Assembly (NCBI GenBank): GCA_964036195.1
Contig: OZ038454.1
Span: forward strand, 8,928,001-8,992,000
From: Sphaerolaimus hirsutus
Lineage: Eukaryota; Nematoda; Chromadorea; Monhysterida; Sphaerolaimidae
Direction: 5' to 3'
DNA: 64,000 nt
Position 1 is the first letter of the stretch, and the number at the start of each line of letters is the position of its first letter. Shown here piece after piece: positions 1-10,600 of the stretch. The position numbers and the translations under genes are program-made. The notes below the pieces were generated by a model that saw nothing but the letters and a program-made list of their open reading frames with translations, was not told the DNA's origin and searched no databases.

Positions 1-1679
1 AACCGTTGAACTTGCAAAATCATAAATAAACGGATTCAAATAGTTGCAATTCCGTTTTTGTCCATTTTATGGAAACATTGATTGGAAAAGTCTATTTGAA
101 GTGAACGGATTATTGTCAAATGACAATGTCCATTTTGTTTGAATTCGTCATATGGATTTTATTTAAAAAAATTTTGTTGCTAGTATTGTTGTTGTGCATT
201 ACATCCTGGAAAACGCCAATAAAGAAGTGAATGCGTGTGCTGCAGAAACATTTTTATGTGTGTGAATGGTGCTGCAGAAACATTTTTAGCTCTTGGGGTG
301 TTGTACGCACTTCTTTATCCTGGCGCCCTTGGCGCCTGGCGCCCTATTTTCCAAATGGCGCCTTCTTTCCGTGGCGCCTGGCGCCCACATTCCGAATGGC
401 GGCATTGGCGCCTGGCGCCTTTTTTTCTGGCGCTTTTCCATCACTAGTTGCATGGCATTTTAAAAAATTCATTTATTGGCCTGTCTTGTTCTATTCCCCT
501 TCCGTGTGTTTTCGTAAATAGCTAAAGCATGTTTGATTACCTTCATATTCTATTTTACGATTTGATTTGTGCACGCAACAACTTGGTGCGTTCCGAAATA
601 TAACTCGAACGTTTTATTTTAAAACGTTCCCCGACAAAAGTGCTATAGTGGTTCACAAAACGCAGCATCGTTATCAAGACTCGATGTGAACATAAATCGA
701 TGTTTACTCGTAATTGAATATCAAATTCGTTAAATAAGTTGCGAGAAAGTGTAGCCCGACGCTTTTTCCCTCGACAGTTCGATTCGTTTCATCTAAGGTG
801 TGCGCTGTCGTGGTTATTTTCAATTGAAAAAATAACGCTGCGCACACTAGTACACCACTGAAATTTGGGGAACTCATAAATCTGTCTTGGGAACATTTGA
901 GTTTACCAAAGTGAGGAGTCTGTCAACTACTGTTGACGACGATTAGAAAACGTTCGCTCTGTTAAACTCAAATGTTCGATGTTACTCCAGTGTGCGTGGC
1001 TGCAATGAAACCGGCCGACCGATAGAAACCGATAGAACACAAACTCTCCCAATTAAAAAACCTGAGAATCTCGGATACGCGCGTCATTTGCCTATCACAG
1101 CATCACCAACAATACAAATATCACAGCTTATCAAACAAACTGGTACTCAAGCTCAACTGTGAAAACCACACATTTAAATAGTCATTTTAACATATTCACC
1201 GCCGATGCCACACTGCCCTATTTCTCATCTGCCATCTGCTGTAGGCTGTGTTGTAAGTTGTCCTAGAATCGAAAATGTTGCTCTGTTGAGGGTTGGGTCG
1301 TCTGAATAGCTGAAGTGTTGGGTGGTGTTCTGGGTCCTCTTCTGGGGTTCCATTTTCTGCCTCGAGACGATTTGGGTAGTAGAATGTGTGTCTGAATATG
1401 CCATTTAGGTGATTTTTAGAGTTTGATCAACTTTCACGGTGGGAAAGCTGTTTTGTGCTGAACGCGCTAGCTTAGTAACGAAATTTGGAGATTTCGAAAA
1501 TTCATTATCTAGCTTTGAATGCATTTTAGTTAACCGGAATGAGTTTATCTCCGTCAACTGTAGTTGACGAAGACCCCATTCCTATAAAGTCACATACCTT
1601 GGAAGCTGATCTATTTATGAGTATTCTAGATTTTTCGAAATTTCAGTAGAAAAGTAGTGTATAAAACTATTCACAAAAT
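1..1679. other. Intergenic, downstream of the lustrin-type gene
   Basis: No gene is supported here. The short open frames at 231-521 lie over a GGCGCC-rich repeat fragment listed separately. Around 838-1000 there is a foldback element with ends resembling GCGCACACTAG and a GTTGACGACG-type core. A diverged relative lies near 1440-1600. The remainder is AT-rich and unremarkable. Confidence 0.6.
300..446. mobile_element. GGCGCC-rich hAT-like element, fragment
   Basis: Alternating GGCGCC/GCGCCAAG blocks end in a terminus that reads GGCGCTTTTCCATCACTA. That is the right end of the family whose intact copies (8576-9822 and 55683-55908) start TAGTGATGTAAAA and carry 8-bp TSDs. No left end was found, so this copy is probably truncated. 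Confidence 0.5.
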
Positions 1680-4600
1680 TTACTTGAAAGGGTATCCATC
1701 CTGTATGGCATTAACAATAGCCTGCAACCTAGGATTCAGCGGTTCTTGTGGCGGCGGCGCCGGCGCCGGTGCGTACACATTTTTCGGGTGCTGCTTTTGC
1801 TCAATTTCATAGCCAGTTTCGTACTCCTGCTTTTGCACGGCCCCGTACGGTGGGGGTGCCGGTGTGTTTGTCGTGTAACTTTGCGTGGTGGTCTTTTGCG
1901 CATAGTCTGTTGTTTTCTGTCCATATGCATTCGTCTGTGGGGTCTTTTGAGTGTAACTGGTGCCTGGTTGGCCATAAGAGTTGCCCTTGGTCGAGGGCTG
2001 GCCGTATGATGGGACTTTTGTTTGCTCGTAAGGTGGGGCTGGTGGCGATGTCCCGGGACTGTAGCTTCCTGCGGTGCGATTGTTTGAGGGTACTGCATCA
2101 GGTGTGTGTACGTAAGCACATGGTGGTTTTGAATACACAAAATTTGTGACCTGCGACGTTGCTTGGCAGTTCAAAAGCTTACATATTTGTAAAAAAAGCT
2201 TTTGTCCACTAAAATAATTACTTCCATACCGTGTTTTGCGCATCTACATCTACCAACCGATACCGGTATCGATACATGTACCAAGGTATATTTATCTGGC
2301 TAACCAGTAGTGTGCGCAGCACCATACGGTGGCGGTGCGGGCGAGCTGTTTTTCACATTCCCACCGTAACCCTTCCCCGCCGGTGCACCGTAGCCAGAAG
2401 TAATCGGTTGACCATACGCTTCGGTGCTGGCCGCCGGCCCGTACCCTCCATTTGGGGGTGCCGGAGTAGTGGCAGCTGTGGCATAAGGCGGGGGTGCCGG
2501 AGATGTGTAATGCGGGACCGGTACAGGGGGGTATACTTGGTGCGGCGGCGGGGGGTGAGGCAGTGCTGGCGCGGGGTGATAGTGGGTCGCCTGGGAATTT
2601 AGAATCAGTTAGGTAGTTGAAAAGCCCTGGAGCAGTCCCCCGCACACTGTAGGTCAAGTGTCAAATGTCATAAAATACCGATTAAAAAAAACTGAAATTT
2701 TGACACGGCATGACAATTGACAAATTTGCATGACATGTCAATGTGACACTCGACTTTACAGTTTCGGGACTGCCCCCAGGTTGACACAAATGACACCGCA
2801 ACCTGTGGTCTTGGTGGGTATCCCTGCTGCACGCCCGTCAGTGAGAAGTTTTTCTTGACCCCAAATGAAGTGTCATATGGCGACGGGGGCGGGTGCTGGT
2901 ACGAGTGCACTGAGCGGGCCGGTTGCACAGGTTGGAATGACAGCCGCAGGAAGGCAGCTGGGCTATATCTGTGCGTGTCAAGTTTGTTAAAGCGGCGTTT
3001 ACACTGCAAAATGTGCCGACAAATCAAAAAGTGAAAAAGTTCCATAAATCCGGAATAAAGTTCCATATCTGCAAGAAAAAACAGTGAAGTATACTCACTA
3101 ATTAAGTGCACTCACATGCCAAATTTCAGATAAATCGTACATTCCGTTCGAGAGTTATAAGCATTTGAAAAATATTTCGTATTCGGTTCGCTTTTTTGGA
3201 TTGAAAAAATCTTGTTGTTGGCACAAGCTTTTGATTGGCGACAATGCGACGATGAGCGCTTGTCGTCACACGAGACTCAATGTCATCAAGGGAGCTTGAT
3301 TTTTGTTTTTGCTTGTCCTCATAGAGCTGCGAACGTGTTTTTTGTGACGACAATGTTTAAATTTTTAAATTTTAAATGTGTATAAATTGAGTTATAGAAA
3401 ACATAAATGACAGTTGCAGTTTTCATCCTGGCAATATAGAATACCGTATTTCCTTGAAATACCCCCCCCCTCAAAATAAGCACTATGAAATAATAAACCC
3501 CCTCTCGAAATACAATCCCCCCAAATTGAGTTCATGACAAAGTTTGCGTTTTGTGAACTGGTAATGCATAACACACGTTAAAAACAATGACTGTGTTACG
3601 TTATAACGTTGTTTATATTAGGTTGGAAAGAAAGTTCTGTCTGTCTGCTTTTATGCTCCGCTCCGCTTTGTTTCTAGAAACAGACAGAACTTTCTTTCCA
3701 ACCAAATACCATTGATCCAGTTATTGAAGTCTGTAGACTCTTATATATGGTGGTTTTTGTCGTATTTTTCAACGTATGCGTACATTACAAACAACAAATA
3801 GCATTTAAAAAATAACCCATGATTTATATTTTTGACAATCACAATAAATATAAATACCGTATTACCTCGAATTATCCCCCCTTGAATTGACCCCCCCCCC
3901 TCGAAATACCCCCCTAAAATTCAGCTGGGGAAATAACCCCCCCCCCCTGAAATGATCCCCTAAAATTGAGTGTAAAGAGAATGTACATGACAAATACCGT
4001 AGTTTGTGATCTGTACAATGCAGAACACACGTTAAAAGTGATGGCTAAGTGACGTTAGGGAAGGGTCTATATACAGTTATATATGCCTATAAACACATAT
4101 ACATCTACGTAATTGTTTGATTTTTCTATGTCTGCGTATGGGGAAATTCCGAAAATTTCTGGCGAAATAATAGACCCTCGAATAACCCCCCCCCCGAATT
4201 CCCCCACCCCCCTCAAATTTTGCTGGCGAAATAATAAACCCCCTGGGGGTATTTCGAGGTAATACGATAACACGTGATTTATATATATATTTATATTTTT
4301 TTCAAATTCTGAGTGATTTATTTATATATATTTATATATATATATATACTTTATATACCGTATTTTCTCGAAATACCCCCCGGGGGTGATTGTTTCATAG
4401 TGCTCCTGAGAGAGGGGGGGGGGGGGGTTGAACGAGGGGTGGTGATTATTTCGCCAGAAATTTTTTGAAATCCTAGTACAAAATCGTTGTTTGTGATGTG
4501 CGCTGGGGTAGAAAAATGTATCAATAACTGACATGTATAGACTCCTGTAGACTAATATTAGTACGTAGATGGTATAAACACTGTTCTAACGTGATTCCGA

Positions 4601-7600
4601 CATTGTTTTAACGTGTGTTCTGCACTATGCAGAACACAAACTGCTGTATTTGTCATGTACGTTCTCTACACTCAATCTGGAGGGGTATTTCGAGAGGGCG
4701 GGGGGGGGGGGGTGATTGTTTCATAGTGGTCTCGAGAGGGGGGGGGGTCAAGCGAGGGGGGGGGGTATTTCGAGGAAATACGGTATTTTATAATTTGAAA
4801 ATAAAATCACTAAGAAAATCACTCATACTAGATATATTGTGCTTTATAACTACACAAAAAATAGGTAAGCACATATAGTACAGAAAATAGCTGAAAATAG
4901 GCAAAAAACACACAAACTAGTGATTTTGAAAGTGAAAATCTATAAATCGGTATGAAAATAAGTGATTTTGGACAAAAATTCGGGTAAAATTTTGCAAAAA
5001 TCACTCCAGATTACCAATCCCTCCATTTGAGACCTATTGTTGTAAATGTGCAGTTGTTGTAAATGTGCCTGGTCTTGACACCACAGTTGTAAAAATGTGT
5101 ATATGTTTACTCAAAAAGTACATATACTCAAGTACTCACTAAATAAATTTATCTATACTTTAAAAAAGTACCTGTACTTGCTTTTACATATACTTTTTGA
5201 AAGTAATTGAGTACAGAAAACGTATTTCAGATATGCCATGTTATTGGCTTTTTCAAGGCAAAGATGGGAAAAAGGGAGAAAAAAGTGAGAAATAGGAAAA
5301 AAATTGCTGAAAACAGCTGAAAACAGGCACATAACCCATGAACTAGTGTTTTTGAAGGTTAAAATGGTATGAAAATTAGTTATTTTGATTGAAAATTAGG
5401 GCAAAAGTCCTAAATAAATACTCACTTTTACATTTTCTGGGGAAAAATTATTTTTCTGATGTTTACCCATCAGTAAAAGTAAAAACATTTACTTTAAGTT
5501 TTCTGTACTGGGTGAGTGAAAAAACTAAGGGGGTGAATTTGCACTAAACTTGCTCAGCGTACCTGCTGTATTAAATGAATAGTATTTTACTTGTGAAATG
5601 ATAATTAATGGATTGGGGAATATTAGAGTACATTTTTTGTGCTTGTGAATACTAAATAAAGCCCAAAATATCAATTGGAATTGAAATAAAGTGTGAGTGA
5701 TTTTTTGCAAAAAATACCCATTTTTTTGTTGACTTGTTATGTATATTGCATTTTGTCAGATGTTTGTGACTTCAAGTCAAGTTTTGCATGGAATAGTGCT
5801 TTAATAAGGTTATAAGAAAAGGCGAATACATTGAAAATGACTTTTCACACTGTATAAGTATGTGGGAGCACAGTGGCTGGATATTATATACCAACTAACA
5901 TATCACGGCTTATTATTACACAATAGCATGAACAAATGAAAGCTTTCACACTAAAAATCCTAGCACTAAAAACCAATGAAAACAATCACCAATGGTAATG
6001 TGTATGTGAGATTGTGCGCTTGTGCACAAAAAATTGCAAAATACTTAGTGCATAAGTACAAAAATCTTTGGCTGCTGTTTTTTATAAAAAAACAATGGTT
6101 TTGATTAGGGTGTCAATAAATTTTTTTACGGAAAACGGATACGGTAATGGAAAAAAAACTTTCAGCGGCCAGAAAACGGAACGGAAAACAGAAATAAAAT
6201 TTGCAATTGGCGGAAAAGGGAAACGGAAAAAAAATTTCAATGGCCAGAAAACAGAAAAAGGGGCCGGAAAAACAGAAACAGAAAAATGAAATTTGCTGAC
6301 ATTTTGCCAGAAAATGGATAAAATTACCTGAAATTTTTCTGGAAGTAGAAAAACTTTGTAAATTTTTTTGCTGGAAACAGACAAAATTTACATAATTGAC
6401 AATCTGCATGAATGTTTACCAGTTTGGCTGGAACAAAAAAATGAAAGTTGAGCCAAAAAAAGGTAAAATGAGGAGGAAAAACAGAAAATTTAGGCGAAAA
6501 ACGGAAAAAAGACGGAAAAACTGAAAATTTAGCCAGAAAACAGAAAATGAGCCGGAAAAACAGAAATGGGGAAAAAAGTGGCCGGAAAACAAAATGGAAA
6601 ATGGAGGAAAAAAAATTCAGCAGCCGATAGTGCAGCAGTGCATATATAAGGTGATATTGGGCACTAGACATTTCCATATGAATCAATTTTCTGTTCACTG
6701 CTATTTTTTGTTGAAATTTAATACATGGTGTTTTGGAATGGGTGAGTATTAGGGTGTAAACTAATTAGTGATGATTTTTTGTGATTGTACATATGTACAT
6801 TCATGTGTCCCATTCTGTCGTACCTGGCCGATTTTGATGCCGTTCAATTATGTTGGGGTTTGGGGTCTGTGCTATGATGGATTGCTTTGGTTTGCTCGAA
6901 TAAGTCCAGTCCCGATAAGTGGGGACTATAAAAAGGTGATCATTTTGCATGGATGATCTGCACATTGATTTTGAAGCTTAATCACTCAGCCATTTCTGGG
7001 CCGATTTGGATTGTTCAACACTCAAAATTATCAGAACAACCTGAAGATTCAATTTTTGTGGTCAGTTCAGTAATGTCTAAAATTCTGTATGCCAATTTAA
7101 CCCAGTTTTCAAACATCATAAAATAATTTTTGGAACATGCTATCATATACTTTAGACAAGAGGAATAAATCTGGCCCAAAAATTACTCCAATATCTCTTT
7201 CCAATCAAAAGTTATAACACTTCCGCCTCTCACTCATAAAATAACTGCATAAATGAATAAATGAATGAAGAACAGCGCATACAGATAATCAGAACATAAA
7301 AATGAAATTTACAGGTCATTATGATCATTTTAAGCATTCATAGGTGAAAATCAGCTTAGAAATGGCTGAAATGTAGAGTTATGAATTTGCATGCTTTGTT
7401 CCTCATTTATATTTATTGTTTTAAATTTATATTTATGGTTTGGAGGTTGAAGTTTGAGGTGCTTTAACTTTTTACTGGAAAGAGATATTGAAATAATTTT
7501 TGGGCCAAATTTATTACTTTTGTTTGAAGTATATGATAACATGTTCAAAAAACTGTCAAAAAAATAATTATTATGATTATTTTTCATGTTCAAAAACCGG

Positions 7601-10600
7601 GCCAAATCGGCATACGGAATTTAGACATCGCTAATCGGTCATCGGATTCAAAATTTAATCTGTAGGTTGTCCTGATCATCTCAAGTGTGGAACGATTCTA
7701 ATCGGCCCAGAAATGGCCGAGTTATAAGGATTCAAAGTCAATGGAAGATATACCTTTTTATAGACCCCCCTTACCTCGGAACTGGGGGATTATTGAAGTA
7801 AAGCAAAACAATCTGTCATAGCCCAGACCCCAAACCACAACATTCCCGAACAGCATCAGAATCAAGCAAGGTACGACAATTTTTGGTATTTTATGTATTT
7901 GTCGGTTCGGGTCTCGTTAACGAGACCCGAACCGACAAATTGAGCAAAAACGAAGGTGGTCGGCTCAATAATGTGACTGTTTGTCGTCACGTAGCCGTCA
8001 CAAGCTGTGAACGGTTTTTCTGTGACGACAACAGTCAGGAGTAAAACATTCAACGAGACCCAACCGACAAATGCCGATAACGAGGCTTTTTTGTCGGCAC
8101 ACGCTAAAATTTTGAAAAATTTGTGCGTTGTCGTGACAAAATGAGCATTGCCGACAGAAAAAAGTTTGCTGGCACAGCTCGCAGTGTAAACGCCGCTTAA
8201 CATGTTTTGGTGTGGATCAACCTGTCTCATTCAGGTTCAGAGCCAGATATTTGTGTTTAGTACATGCACGTGGCACCATTGCGACTCAATCGTACATACC
8301 GTAATTCGACTCTAGATAGGCGGGACCACCTGAGGCATCGGCGCACAAGTAAACCACTGCATGTGTAATGAGTCAACCAGGACCTCTGCCAACCCCTGTA
8401 CCTAATGACATGTGTAAATATTTACGCCCCATTATGCCATGTGTAATGAGTACACCCCCGTGCCATGTGCAAAATGGTAAACCCCATTGTGTTACGAGTA
8501 AACCTCTATGTGTAGCCTGTAAACCCCCTATGCATTTCCACAAGAACACGTGACATTACGGGGTTTGCTCATTACTAGTGATGTAAAAAGCGCCAGACTT
8601 TTGGCGCCAAGCGCCATGGCGCTTTTCCGGAACTAGCGCCAAGCGCCAATGGCGCCACAGCAAAATGGCGCCAAGCGCCAAAAGCGCCATGGCGCTTTTC
8701 TGGACCTTAGCGCCAAGCGCCAAAGGCGCCACGGGGCCATGGCGCCAAGCGCCAATGGCGCCAGCGCCAACATGATATTGCCTTTAATGATACAGGTGAG
8801 ACAAAGTACTATTTTCTTCACTTTCAATTACTTGTATTGCCAACAAAAACACAATGGTCAAATAATGGAAATAAATAAGTTGTCTTGCTCAACACACAAG
8901 GTTCAATTTAAAGCACTAAGGTTAACTTAGGTTAACTAAGACTGGTTCAAATATATAGCAAATTGCCTCTCTGAAGTGGTAGAAGCTGAAAGATTGTCTG
9001 GGGGTTGGGGGTTGCAGTGTTTCAATCTATTCAATATTTCAAGATTTAAAGTGCAAACTGTGAGATAACAGGGTAAAAATAGCTAAATTACATATCTGAG
9101 TAAAATACCTACCGTATTTCCTCGAAGTTCCCAGGGGGTTTATTTTTTCATAGTGGAAATTTTGAGGGGGGGGCATTTCGAGGGGGGGGGGCTTATTCGA
9201 GGGGGGAGTTATTATTTCGTCAGAAATTTTCGGGAAAGTCATACTAAAGAATACGCTTTTACATACCCCAAGCCGGTAATAAACGTGACCAAATAATGTA
9301 TGTAGGGACATACACGGACGTAAACGTACATCGCTACACAAACTAGCGTATACGTATAACTGCGATGCAAAATGGTCGCAATAAATACATCATGTTCCTT
9401 GCATACATGATGTACCTTATTCCAGAGGGGGGTATTTCGAGGCGGGGGGGTATTTTTTCCTCAGCTCGAAAACACCTGGGGGTATTTTAAGGGGGGGAGT
9501 ATTTCGAGGAAATACGGTATGTAAAATAATTACATACACGGCCAAAAATTGCTGAAAATAGGCAATAAGGCACACGAACACCGCGGCGCAATTATCACTC
9601 TCTGGCGCTTTTTTGGCGCTTTAAAAAATGGTAGCGCCAAGCGCCAATGGCGCCACTGGAAAGTAGCGCCAAGCGCCAAAAGCGCCATGGCGCTTTTCGG
9701 AAACACGGCGCCAAGCGCCAATGGCGCCACAGCATTTTAGCGCCAAGCGCCAAAAGCGCCATGGCGCTTTTTGCTTTGGCGCTAGCGCCAGGCGCCAGCG
9801 CCATGGCGCTTTCACATCACTACTCATTACACATGACATTACGGGGGTCGGCAGAGGTCCTGATTTACTGATTACCAACATATGCAGTGGTTCACTTGTG
9901 CGTCCGAGCCCCATGTGGCCCAGGTACAAACAAACTTGGGGTAGCCTGCGTGATGGCCAGCTTTAGGGTGCGGCTGTCCATATGGCTGCGGTGCTCCATA
10001 TCCGTTGGTCGGTGGTGCCGGTGTATTGTGACCATATGCGTTGATCGGTGGTGCCGGAGTGTTGGTATATCCTGTACTCGGCGGCCTGTGAACGTGGGCA
10101 GCGTTTGCCGCTTTACAGGTCATTTTACATGACCTGTTGACACTTTGCATGCCATTTGAAACTTTCCGGAGAGTTTTACATGATTTTTGACACTTTTAGA
10201 ACATTTTACTGGTTCAAGAAGTGCCCCCAGCTTACTGGTCATAGCTGCCCTGCTTTGCTTGGGCATAAGGCGGCACACTGGATGTTTTGTGGTCATACAC
10301 CCGCGGCGGTGCAGGATGATCGTACCCACCCTGCCTCGCTGAGTGGTGAATGTAAGAGGGCAGCTGCGGCGGGCCGCCTCCGTATACTGCGCACAGAAGT
10401 TGGCACGATCGTGATATTGTGTGAGCAACATACACATCAACCAGATTAAAATAGAATACTGTACTCCCTCGAAATACCCCCTTGAAATACAGCCTCGTTT
10501 AACCCCTCCCCCCCTCAAAATTTGCACTATCAACCCCCCCCCCCCCGGGCCATTTCGAAGAAATACGGTGGGCACCCTCTAGACAACCTGGATTCTCGAT

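Larger units (their letters stand above)
8341..9902. mobile_element. Outer foldback element interrupted by a nested hAT
   Basis: The left arm GCGCACAAGTAAACCACTGC continues to AGGACCTCTGCC. The right arm, read inverted, gives GCGCACAAGTGAACCACTGC and the same AGGACCTCTGCC block. The two arms are separated by the hAT-like element at 8576-9822. The interior carries repeated CATGTGTAATGAGTA words. Confidence 0.65.

Noticed and set aside
1736..2149. Open frames of over 130 codons on both strands
   Set aside because: They are shadow frames of the last exon of the lustrin-type gene, which reads in the frame ending DGYPFK.
6068..6698. Several overlapping open frames on both strands
   Set aside because: The DNA is (CGGAAAA)-like low complexity; the predicted peptides are Lys- or Phe-rich and lack splice or start context.
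8649..9929. Open frames rich in Ala, Pro and Lys (for example SAKRQWRHW repeats)
   Set aside because: They arise from the GCGCCAAGCGCCAAAAG repeat of the hAT-like element.
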